From Pirellulales bacterium (lineage in GTDB: Bacteria; Planctomycetota; Planctomycetia; Pirellulales; Thermoguttaceae), in assembly GCA_030642635.1 (NCBI GenBank), contig DAOWNK010000026.1:1-18196 (forward strand): a stretch of 18,196 bases of DNA, written 5' to 3'. The translations under genes were made by a program, and so were the position numbers. The notes below the pieces were generated by a model. That model had not been told where the DNA came from and made no database searches. It saw only the letters and a program-made list of their open reading frames with translations. The first letter of the stretch is position 1; the number at the start of each line of letters is the position of its first letter. Positions 7,360 to 14,211 of this stretch are shown here, one piece after another.

Positions 7360-10179
7360 TCATTTCAGAGGAACCTTCAAGGTGGGAGCGAGAACGTTCC
7401 ACGCCCGGGCGGCAACAACCAATTCGGATGGAACTCTACCATCAGCCAGGCGAAGCCGCAAGCGGACGGTTCGTTTCTCACCCGGTTCCAGCCAGAAGTA
7501 GGCGTCGTCGGCCACGTAGCGCAGGCGGCCTTCGACGTGGACGTTCGTCATCACCGCCGGCCGACGGCCGACGTTCCGGACCTCCACCGTCAGCCGCGCG
7601 CGGGTGTCGCTCTCCTTGACCGCAGAGACGATCTTTGCCGCCAGTTCGGTCGCGTGCTTTTCCAATTGCGGCCGGAGCCAAGGGCCTTCATCCAGCAGCA
7701 GGGCACGATTGGGCTTCGAGCGGTACTGCTTGCGAAATGCCTCGTCCTCCAATTGCGGCGGGCAGCGGAACGTGTAGACATTACGAGCAAGACGTTTACC
7801 GTCGGCGTCGTGCAGTTCGGCGATGGCGAAGAAGAACGACCGGCCGAAGTCCTCCGGCACGGTGAACTTTACGGCCGGACCCTCGACAGCCTCCGAACCG
7901 GACGGCACATCCAATGGCGGAAGGTCTTTCCACGACTGCCGCTCCTTGAGGTCCGGACCGATCAGCCGAAGTACCAATCGGGCATTTTTGACGTCCGAAC
8001 GGTTCTCCTCACTGAGCACGATGGTCTTCAGTTCGACCTGTTCGCCGGGCACGTAGTTAAGGTGTGGTGGAATGATGCAAGGCCACGGCGAACTGTACGC
8101 CCGCTTCACGTCGTAGTAGTTCATCGGCGGTTGACCCAGCCCGTCGCATATTTGAATACCAACGATCGGCCAGGGCCGTTTCCATACCCAGAACAACAGC
8201 CCGCCGTTCCGTGGATACCCGAACCGGGCGGCCTCGGCGGAATACTTGTAAAACTCGGCGGCGCCGGCCGCTATCGCCTCGGTAAACCTCTCCAGCGACG
8301 CCTCCGCAAGGTTGTCGAACGCGGAGCCGCGACTGAGCATCTGGGATAAATACCCAGGCGTGAACTGAACCCAGTGGTGGATAATCTCCGGGAACTCTCG
8401 TTCCATGAGTTTCTTATCCATCTTCAAGACCGTGGGACCGATTCGTGAGCCAGCTTCCTTTTCGTTGACGATCTCCTTGTACGTCTGGAACGACGGCATC
8501 CCGTGCGAGCCCCACTCGCTTATGAACGGCCCACGGACAAGCTCCGACTGCCACGCCCAGGATGCATCCCACTGCCGATAGGCATGGATGTCGCCCTCGT
8601 AGGGCGACGCTGCCATGAACGGCCGGGTGCCATCGAGGATTCTGGTGTTGTGGGCCATGATGCCCACAAGGTCGACGTTGGCGGGGTCGTCGGGTGGGAA
8701 CTCGTTCCCGCCGCACCAGAAGGCAAGCGACGGATGGTTCCGCAGCCGGTAGATCGCCCAGCGGACCGTGTTGTTCCAGATGCGGCGGTCGATCTTTTCG
8801 GCCTTCCAGCCGCAGGTCAGCGGGAAGTCCTGCCAGACCATAATTCCGTAGCGGTCGCACAGCTCGTAGAAAACGTCTGGCTCGATAATCCCGCCGCCCC
8901 AGACGCGGATCATCTGGATGCCCGCATCTCGGGCCATCGATAGATGCCACTCGTATCGCTCCGCCCGTACGTCGGCCAGGGCGTCGATCGGCATCCAATT
9001 GGTCCCCTTCACGAAGATCGGTTTGCCGTTGACGTGGAATATCCACTCGCACGGATGGCACGACTTCAACTTGTTTTTCCATACCTGCCCCCACACGACG
9101 GCGCGATTCGGATCGCCCGGCTTGCGCTCGATGGTGCGGATGCCGAAGGGCACGGTGAGCCGGTCGAGCGGTTTGCCGTCGCGCGACAGAAAGATCTCCG
9201 CCTCGTACATCGGTTGCTCTCCGAGCCCGTTCGGCCACCACAGGCGTGGACGAGACACCGTCAGATCGACGTTGGCCAACACCGCGTGAGGAATCGGCCT
9301 CACTTGGGTCGTGCCGGTGACTGGTTCGCTTTCAAACCCCTTGCCGCGAATCGTGACGGTCACCTCGCAAGGCTTTTCTTTCTCCAGAAGGGTGGATACA
9401 TCAACGGTAACACGGACCTTGGCGCGGTTCTCCTCCAGTTCGATTGTACGGACGAACGGCCGTTCCAGGCACGGCCAGTCGTTGCTCACCAGCCGGATCG
9501 GCTGCCAAATGCCGACGGTGTTGTAGTCGTACGCGCCGACGCGCCAACCCGACCACAGTTCGGATTTCACCAGCGACTCGCGCGGCGCCCCGCCTTCCTT
9601 CCCCAGTTTGTAGCCGCCGCAATCTACGCGGACTACTAGCTCGTTCTCGCTGCCATAGCGGAGACTATGCTTGTTATAGTGGGCGCTGGTGACCAACATG
9701 ATGGTGGCGCCCAGTGCGCCTTCGCTGCGGCCGAGATACTCGCCGTTAAGCCAATAGTGGCCGTAGTAGTCGACGCCTTCGACGACCAGCCGAGCCAGTT
9801 GACCCTTGAAATCCTCCGGCACTACGAACTTCTTGCGATACCACCACGACTTGTCCTCGACCCACCGCATCTTCTTGATGTTCAACCCGACGTAGGGGTG
9901 CGGCGTCTTGCCCGCACGGTGTAGTGCCCAATGGACCTCCGCCGGCTCGTTGATCTTCAACCAATCGAGCTTGTCGAGATTCTCGGGCAAGGCCACCTTC
10001 TCGGGCGGCTCAGTCCAGGCCAACTCCCACGGCCCGTCCAGCACAATCTGCCGCTCGCGCGGCCAGGCGTACTTGTAGTCCGATCGCAGCGTGGAATCGT
10101 TTTGTGCTTCCGCTGCACACACCGCCACACTTGAGAAAACGAATAGTGCAATACATATCAACCGCCTGGTGTAAGTCAT
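7360..10179 (-). CDS. Secreted GH2 beta-mannosidase-like glycoside hydrolase
   Basis: This 939-residue enzyme begins with a signal peptide (RRLICIALFVFSSVAVCAAEA). It has the GH2 order: sugar-binding domain (WWYRKKFVVPEDF, YYGHYWLNGEYLG), immunoglobulin-like domain (RPRLWWPNGLGEQPMYEAEI), then the barrel (FVKGTNWMPIDAL, MIRVWGGGIIEPDVFYELCD, GIMVWQDFPL). Candidate catalytic residues are E493 in CGGNEFPP (acid/base) and E555 in PFISEWGSHGMPS (nucleophile). These motifs are closest to beta-mannosidase-type GH2 enzymes, though exo-glucosaminidase or other specificities cannot be excluded. About 250 residues follow the barrel and likely form further beta domains. ATG 10179 is chosen over 10224 because AAGGAG stands 7 bases upstream and the signal peptide begins there. 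Its stop overlaps the next gene's ribosome binding site. Confidence 0.92.
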   Translation of the reverse strand: MTYTRRLICIALFVFSSVAVCAAEAQNDSTLRSDYKYAWPRERQIVLDGPWELAWTEPPEKVALPENLDKLDWLKINEPAEVHWALHRAGKTPHPYVGLNIKKMRWVEDKSWWYRKKFVVPEDFKGQLARLVVEGVDYYGHYWLNGEYLGRSEGALGATIMLVTSAHYNKHSLRYGSENELVVRVDCGGYKLGKEGGAPRESLVKSELWSGWRVGAYDYNTVGIWQPIRLVSNDWPCLERPFVRTIELEENRAKVRVTVDVSTLLEKEKPCEVTVTIRGKGFESEPVTGTTQVRPIPHAVLANVDLTVSRPRLWWPNGLGEQPMYEAEIFLSRDGKPLDRLTVPFGIRTIERKPGDPNRAVVWGQVWKNKLKSCHPCEWIFHVNGKPIFVKGTNWMPIDALADVRAERYEWHLSMARDAGIQMIRVWGGGIIEPDVFYELCDRYGIMVWQDFPLTCGWKAEKIDRRIWNNTVRWAIYRLRNHPSLAFWCGGNEFPPDDPANVDLVGIMAHNTRILDGTRPFMAASPYEGDIHAYRQWDASWAWQSELVRGPFISEWGSHGMPSFQTYKEIVNEKEAGSRIGPTVLKMDKKLMEREFPEIIHHWVQFTPGYLSQMLSRGSAFDNLAEASLERFTEAIAAGAAEFYKYSAEAARFGYPRNGGLLFWVWKRPWPIVGIQICDGLGQPPMNYYDVKRAYSSPWPCIIPPHLNYVPGEQVELKTIVLSEENRSDVKNARLVLRLIGPDLKERQSWKDLPPLDVPSGSEAVEGPAVKFTVPEDFGRSFFFAIAELHDADGKRLARNVYTFRCPPQLEDEAFRKQYRSKPNRALLLDEGPWLRPQLEKHATELAAKIVSAVKESDTRARLTVEVRNVGRRPAVMTNVHVEGRLRYVADDAYFWLEPGEKRTVRLRLRLADGRVPSELVVAARAWNVLAPTLKVPLK

Positions 10180-10237
10180 GTCAAAACTCCTTGTGTGGTA
10201 ATTAGCTGAATTTATCAATTGCAAACCCGAAAAACGC

Positions 10238-11398
10238 TTATTCTTCGACGATCGACGATACTACAACGTTGCATATCCGCGGCATGATCTCGCGGACGCC
10301 CTGCGGTGCACCATCTTCATGTTCACCATGGTTGGTCAAAAAAACGATGACCAATTCCAGGTCGGGATCCACCCACAGCACAACCCCGGACCACCCGGCG
10401 TGACCGAAGGAGTCGATTCCTGTAATATCTCCGCCATACTGAGAGCGATGATTCGGTGTGGATGAAATTTTATACCATCCCAATCCATAATCCACACCAT
10501 CGACCCGCGCCTGCCGCGAGATCATTGCCTGCACGGTCGATGGACCGAGGATTCTGGCGTCACCGTAGACGCCGCCGTTTAGCATAGTCTGGGCAAATAC
10601 GGCCAGGTCGCGGGCGGAACAGGACATCCCACTGTTTCCATCGCGATTTGTCTTTGCCGTTTTCATCCCCAATGGAGTAAATATCCTCTCGCCGGCGAAT
10701 CGGTTCAGCGGCATCCCGCTCAGTTTTTCGACAACAGCACCAAGCAGCGTGTATCCGCAGCAAGTGTAGATGAACCGCGTATCCGGTTTATGGGTCGGTT
10801 TGCTTTCGCAGATCGCGCGCAGCCTGGACTTGCGATCGGCGCCGGTCCTCTTCGGTAGCCTCCTGTATATCACAGGATGATTGTCCAGGCCGGAGCAATG
10901 TGTGAGCACCTGCCTTACCGTAATTTCTTCCTTACCGTTGCAGCCGAACTCCGGGATGAATTTTGCTATCTTATCGTCTAATCGAAGATAACCCTCTTCG
11001 AGGAGTATCATCAGCGAGATTGCCGTTACGACCGGTTTTGTGATTGACGCGAGACCAAAAACATGGTTTACATCCATCGGTTCTTTGGCCGGAGTAAGGC
11101 GATGAAAACCAAACGGCTCGTGCAGGACGACTATGCCCTTCCTTGCTACCAGCAATACCGCTCCCGGCGCGACCTTGCTGTTTTCGCCCACTTCGCGCCG
11201 AAGCAATTTACCAACACGGCCGAGACGTTCCGGAGAAATTCCAACCTCCTCCGGCTTGCCGTTGCGTAACGTTTTCGGCTTGACTGCAAGACGCGAAACC
11301 ACCCCGTCACGAGCGACTCCGTCCTCAGCGAACGCTGCATAAGTCCAGCAAAACAAACCTGTTGCAATTACTAATGCCGGAAACTTTGAACACGACAT
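10238..11398 (-). CDS. Secreted beta-lactamase-fold serine hydrolase (class C/esterase type)
   Basis: This 386-residue protein has a signal peptide (FPALVIATGLFCWTYAAFA). Family motifs are S118-I-T-K121 (nucleophile and base), Y211-T-C-C-G at the Y-x-N site, and H333-A-G near the end. The third position of the second motif is Cys where Asn is usual; the Tyr is kept. Such proteins act as esterases, peptidases or amidases, so true beta-lactam resistance should not be assumed. Its place as first gene of the glycan operon, 58 bases before the GH2 gene, suggests a carbohydrate-esterase-like job such as deacylation; this is inference. AAGGAG lies 8 bases before ATG 11398. The 126 bases upstream hold the likely operon promoter. 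Confidence 0.88.
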   Translation of the reverse strand: MSCSKFPALVIATGLFCWTYAAFAEDGVARDGVVSRLAVKPKTLRNGKPEEVGISPERLGRVGKLLRREVGENSKVAPGAVLLVARKGIVVLHEPFGFHRLTPAKEPMDVNHVFGLASITKPVVTAISLMILLEEGYLRLDDKIAKFIPEFGCNGKEEITVRQVLTHCSGLDNHPVIYRRLPKRTGADRKSRLRAICESKPTHKPDTRFIYTCCGYTLLGAVVEKLSGMPLNRFAGERIFTPLGMKTAKTNRDGNSGMSCSARDLAVFAQTMLNGGVYGDARILGPSTVQAMISRQARVDGVDYGLGWYKISSTPNHRSQYGGDITGIDSFGHAGWSGVVLWVDPDLELVIVFLTNHGEHEDGAPQGVREIMPRICNVVVSSIVEE

Positions 11399-11430
11399 CT
11401 CACCTGCTCCTTAATCAATTACAGGGGTTA

Positions 11431-11450
11431 CAACGGTTGAACCGGTTTGT
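11431..11450. promoter_or_regulatory. Palindromic candidate operator upstream of the catabolic operon
   Basis: CGGTT-G-AACCG (11434-11444) is an 11-base palindrome, overlapped by the perfect 8-base palindrome AACCGGTT (11440-11447). It lies 36-49 bases before the serine hydrolase start, outside its Shine-Dalgarno sequence. The 8-mer CAACGGTT (11431-11438) recurs at 15534-15541, over a predicted -35 box of the regulator gene. This suggests a binding site for that regulator, but eight shared bases alone are weak evidence. Confidence 0.3.
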
Positions 11451-11455
11451 AGTGG

Positions 11456-11469
11456 CCCGATTCATCGGG
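11456..11469. terminator. Short hairpin downstream of the DUF1559 gene
   Basis: CCCGAT and ATCGGG form a compact stem about 55 bases after the DUF1559 stop and before the serine hydrolase. No T-run follows it on the minus strand, so classic intrinsic termination is doubtful. It could alternatively be a leader structure of the operon transcript. Confidence 0.25.
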
Positions 11470-11524
11470 GCTGCGAAACCGCAAGCGGCTGGATATTGCT
11501 GTCAAAATCACTCGTTGCACTACG

Positions 11525-12583
11525 TCAGAAATCCGCGACGATCTCGCCGCCTGCCTTGGAACCGAGAGCACCCCAAACCCCATAGGGGCTCCGTCCGACA
11601 GCCGTTTCAGGCAAAGACAGGTCGCCGGTGTCAATACTGTCGCTGACGAAGCGAACCGCACCGTCGGCCATCATCACGTTGACTCCCCCGGGATGGTAAC
11701 TCGTGGGGGAATAGATTCCACTGTATGCATCGCCAGACTTACTAAGCATGCAACTTGGACCGTTCGGCGGTAACACGGTGGTAAAACAGGTGTGATGTAC
11801 AAAACCCCAAGACCACATGTCCGAACGGGAATTACCACGTACGGAACCGGTCAACATACCGTTCGGCCCCAGCCTCGCCAGGCAATTTGTGGGGTTGTCG
11901 CATATGCCGGACACATGGGTCGCAAAGTCGCCCTTGACATCCTGGCGCTTGGTGAAAACTACCTTTTCGGAAACCGCGATCGTATTGCTGGACCCGTCCC
12001 GTATGTGGGCGAATCGAATTCTGCTGTAAGTACCAAAAATACCACGAGGGTCTACTATGAGGTTGTTTCCGCAAATGCTGTCGCCACAACAGGTGCGATA
12101 GTTGGTTCGGCCCACCTCGGTGCTGCGTTTCGTGCTTGCCGCGCCGTCCGAGGGACACAGCAAACCGTGAATCTGCTCGGTCCAGGGAGGATACGCAGGT
12201 AGACATCCCGCCGGCCCCCAAGGGGGATACGTCACGGCGCCGACGGTCAGCGGGCTTGTGATCTGTTCGTACAACGACACTTGCTCAATAAACGGGAGCA
12301 ACATCACCCACGTGCTCAGGTGGCCCACGTTGCACACGTCACGATCGCTCCAAGGTCTGTCTCGACCGGTGCCGGCCCTGGCGGGCGGGAAAGTGCCATG
12401 GGTGCAATGATAGTTGTGAAGTGCGAGCCCAATCTGCTTCAAATTATTACAGCATTGCATCCGGCGAGCCGCCTCGCGCGCCGCTTGCACAGCCGGCAGC
12501 AGCAGCGCGATCAGAATGCCGATGATCGCAATCACAACCAAAAGTTCCACTAACGTGAAACCCATTTTTCTTTGCGTTTGCAT
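11525..12583 (-). CDS. DUF1559 type II secretion-like pseudopilin with H-X9-DG motif
   Basis: The 352-residue protein opens with a prepilin leader: MQTQRKMG then FTLVELLVVIAIIGILIALL, with cleavage expected after G8 and the conserved E at position 5 of the mature chain. The following AREAARRMQCCNNLKQIGLALHNYH block is diagnostic of DUF1559, a family greatly expanded in Planctomycetes. Near the end H297 is followed after nine residues by D307-G308 (HPGGVNVMMADG), the H-X9-DG signature. The protein is likely inserted in the cytoplasmic membrane or assembled into a pseudopilus-like structure; its biochemical role is not known. GAGGA lies 7 bases before ATG 12583. It is separated from the PEP-CTERM gene by 273 bases of hairpin repeats, so co-transcription is uncertain. 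Confidence 0.95.
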   Translation of the reverse strand: MQTQRKMGFTLVELLVVIAIIGILIALLLPAVQAAREAARRMQCCNNLKQIGLALHNYHCTHGTFPPARAGTGRDRPWSDRDVCNVGHLSTWVMLLPFIEQVSLYEQITSPLTVGAVTYPPWGPAGCLPAYPPWTEQIHGLLCPSDGAASTKRSTEVGRTNYRTCCGDSICGNNLIVDPRGIFGTYSRIRFAHIRDGSSNTIAVSEKVVFTKRQDVKGDFATHVSGICDNPTNCLARLGPNGMLTGSVRGNSRSDMWSWGFVHHTCFTTVLPPNGPSCMLSKSGDAYSGIYSPTSYHPGGVNVMMADGAVRFVSDSIDTGDLSLPETAVGRSPYGVWGALGSKAGGEIVADF

Positions 12584-12635
12584 ACAACAATCCTCAAGCG
12601 TAACTGTTCACGGGGTATGTTCTTCATTGTCAGTT

Positions 12636-12729
12636 GTAGGCTGGGTCGAGCGCAGCGAGGCCCACCTTTTCATGGATTTTGCTGCAAACCATACAGATGG
12701 TGGGCCTTGCTACGCTCGACCCAGCCTAC
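12636..12729. repeat. REP-like inverted repeat with 31-base arms
   Basis: The arms at 12636-12666 and 12699-12729 are inverted copies differing at 2 of 31 bases and enclose a 32-base loop. The arm begins GTAGGCTGGGTCGAG and ends GGCCCACC. A diverged single arm of the same kind occurs at 14001-14029. Dispersed GTAGGGTGGG-type repeats are common in many bacterial genomes and resemble REP/REPIN elements. It lies between two minus-strand genes and may act as an mRNA 3' structure. Confidence 0.75.
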
Positions 12730-12740
12730 GATTTCCGCAT

Positions 12741-12766
12741 CCCGTAGTTACCCTCAAGCCTACGGG
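12741..12766. repeat. Small hairpin between the two inverted repeats
   Basis: CCCGTAG (12741-12747) and CTACGGG (12760-12766) are perfect 7-base arms around a 12-base loop. It stands between the two larger inverted repeats of this intergenic stretch. Confidence 0.5.
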
Positions 12767-12776
12767 TTGCAACAAC

Positions 12777-12839
12777 AGCGAGCCGCCGGGTTCATCCCGG
12801 GCGCGAACCAAGCGCGGGGACAAACCCCGGCGGCTCGCT
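12777..12839. repeat. Inverted repeat just downstream of the PEP-CTERM gene
   Basis: The left arm AGCGAGCCGCCGGGTT (12777-12792) pairs with the right arm (12823-12839, ending CGGCGGCTCGCT), differing by one inserted base, around a 30-base G+C-rich loop. It begins 17 bases after the stop of the PEP-CTERM gene in transcription order. It could form a transcript end or be another dispersed repeat; no T-run follows. Confidence 0.65.
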
Positions 12840-12856
12840 TTGCTGTCAAACAAAAC

Positions 12857-13729
12857 CTACCGGCGTCTCCTCCGTCGCCAGGCGTAGGCCGCCAGCGACA
12901 ATCCACCCAGCCCTAACAGCACCAACGACGAAGGCTCGGGAACGGCGAGCAACTCACCTTCGGACAAAACCGTGTTCGACAGCCGCACTTCGTCGATCAG
13001 GCCGATAAAGTCGCCTCCCCGGACCCCTTCATATGTCCCCTGGCCAATAACGAAATCCGCCGTCGAATTGTGCAAAGATTCAACGGTGTGGCTGACGGTT
13101 TCTGTCTGCATGGCGAAGCCGTCGGTCAGGTTCTGGGCGTAGTACGTGAGATCACCGTCCTCGTCGAAGGACATTGCCACGTAATAGTCCTTGTTCCGAT
13201 CAATAATGATGTCCGAATAGGGGGCCAGAAAATCTGACCCCGAGTCGCTAAGCCAACTGATCAACATGTCATCCTGGTGGATACCGAATTGCCAACTTCT
13301 TTGACCCGGGTACAGCCACTGCCCGGCGATCCAGCGTACGTTAGAGGTCGTCGCATTGTGGATGTACGCCTCGATCGTGAAGTCGGAAACTTCGAACGCC
13401 GAAGCGTCCGCATGGGTCAGCCGGCCAGCGCCAGCGAAACTGGCGGCTTTTGCGTTGGCATCGCCGGTCTGCGGGATCGGATCATCGAACTTCAAGCCAG
13501 GCCCCGTTGCCGGCGGGGTGGGCAAGGTGGACTGGGTCGGGACAGGACTGCCCCCCGTGCTCAGATCGAGGTCATTTAGACCCGAGTCTTCCAGGAAACC
13601 GGGCGAGTCCTCAAATCGCCAGTATCCGATGGTATCCGCCTCCGCCGCGCCGACGAAGGCCAAGGCAATCGCCGCGACAGCCACTACAAAAATCACTCCC
13701 ACAAAACCTCGTCGCATTGAGACATTCAT
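12857..13729 (-). CDS. LamG-type exported protein with PEP-CTERM sorting signal
   Basis: This 290-residue protein has a signal peptide (RRGFVGVIFVVAVAAIALAFVGAAEA), a LamG/concanavalin-like domain beginning TIGYWRFEDSPG and closing with FIGLIDEVRLSNTVLSEGEL, and a C-terminal PEP-CTERM signal: VPEPSS at residue 263, a hydrophobic helix, then six arginines. PEP-CTERM proteins are processed by exosortase and end up outside the cell, often with exopolysaccharide. The LamG domain may bind glycans or another protein. ATG 13729 is chosen because GGAGG lies 5 bases upstream and the signal peptide starts there; the open frame extends to 13927 without a plausible leader. No exosortase gene is in the window. 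Confidence 0.92.
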   Translation of the reverse strand: MNVSMRRGFVGVIFVVAVAAIALAFVGAAEADTIGYWRFEDSPGFLEDSGLNDLDLSTGGSPVPTQSTLPTPPATGPGLKFDDPIPQTGDANAKAASFAGAGRLTHADASAFEVSDFTIEAYIHNATTSNVRWIAGQWLYPGQRSWQFGIHQDDMLISWLSDSGSDFLAPYSDIIIDRNKDYYVAMSFDEDGDLTYYAQNLTDGFAMQTETVSHTVESLHNSTADFVIGQGTYEGVRGGDFIGLIDEVRLSNTVLSEGELLAVPEPSSLVLLGLGGLSLAAYAWRRRRRR

Positions 13730-13808
13730 GATGTCCTCCCGTTGTTCGTGTGCATCTAAGAAATGCACCGTTACAAAAGTTTGGTCATCGCGGACCACCC
13801 ACGACGAC

Positions 13809-13827
13809 GAGTTGGAACGTCCAACTC
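13809..13827. promoter_or_regulatory. 19-base perfect-arm palindrome upstream of the PEP-CTERM gene
   Basis: GAGTTGGA (13809-13816) and TCCAACTC (13820-13827) are perfect inverted 8-base arms separated by ACG. The site lies about 80-100 bases before the PEP-CTERM start codon, just past the predicted -10 box. That position fits an operator at the transcription start or a 5' leader hairpin. Confidence 0.45.
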
Positions 13828-13835
13828 TACTATCC

Positions 13836-13864
13836 AGAATAACCACGACACTCAGGCAATGCAA
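13836..13864 (-). promoter_or_regulatory. Possible sigma70-like promoter of the PEP-CTERM gene
   Basis: On the minus strand TTGCAT (13864-13859) and TATTCT (13841-13836) are separated by 17 bases. The predicted start would leave a leader of about 100 bases containing the palindrome. Planctomycete promoters are poorly defined, so this is only a consensus match. Confidence 0.3.
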
Positions 13865-14000
13865 GCAAAAAAACATATAACATATAACACAATCCTTATA
13901 CTTTCGGTCACCCTCGTGTGGCGTCACACTCCCGAATTATGGGAACCAGGGAAAGCATAAGGCGAGCGGTGGAAACTATATTACCGCCGAGTGCAGTAAC

Positions 14001-14029
14001 GTAGGGTGGGTCGAGGAACGAGCCCCACG
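14001..14029. repeat. Single arm of the REP-like repeat family
   Basis: The segment starts GTAGGGTGGGTCGAG and ends GCCCCACG, matching the start and end of the 31-base arms at 12636-12729 with changes in the middle. It lies in the 482-base gene-free stretch 13730-14211, which also holds the PEP-CTERM promoter region and the repeats at 14084-14203. No coding region is convincing in that stretch; an apparent open frame at 13908-14189 runs through repeats and is not believed. Confidence 0.5.
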
Positions 14030-14083
14030 CGGTCTTGGCTTCCCAACCCCAATCCAACGGTAAATTCCTTCCGGCCGCTCGCC

Positions 14084-14203
14084 TAAAGCCGCGACCGTTG
14101 GTCGCGCAGGGAAAGCATGAAGCCGCGACCGTTGGTCGTAGTTGAACGAGCAACCACGCGATTTTTTCCGAACCGCCAGGCGCGACCACCGGTCGCGGCT
14201 TTA
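14084..14203. repeat. Three-copy GCCGCGACCGTTGGTCG repeat forming a long inverted repeat
   Basis: Copies lie at 14084-14107 and 14119-14138 (same orientation) and 14180-14203 (inverted). The outer pair are 24 bases long and differ at one position, so they can form a long stem around a 72-base loop. Each unit also contains the internal inverted repeat CGACC/GGTCG. The element ends 8 bases beyond the stop of the XylR-type gene and is likely to structure that transcript's 3' end. It resembles dispersed intergenic repeats rather than an insertion sequence; no transposase is present. Confidence 0.7.
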
Positions 14204-14211
14204 TGAACGGA

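Noticed and set aside
10238..11398. Antibiotic-resistance beta-lactamase
   Set aside because: The SxxK fold is shared by many esterases and peptidases, the Y-x-N site is altered, and the operon context is carbohydrate breakdown.
13908..14189. A 93-codon minus-strand open frame
   Set aside because: It runs through the intergenic repeat units and has no leader or family similarity.
14084..14203. A CRISPR array
   Set aside because: There are only three copies, one of them inverted, with unequal spacing and no cas genes nearby.
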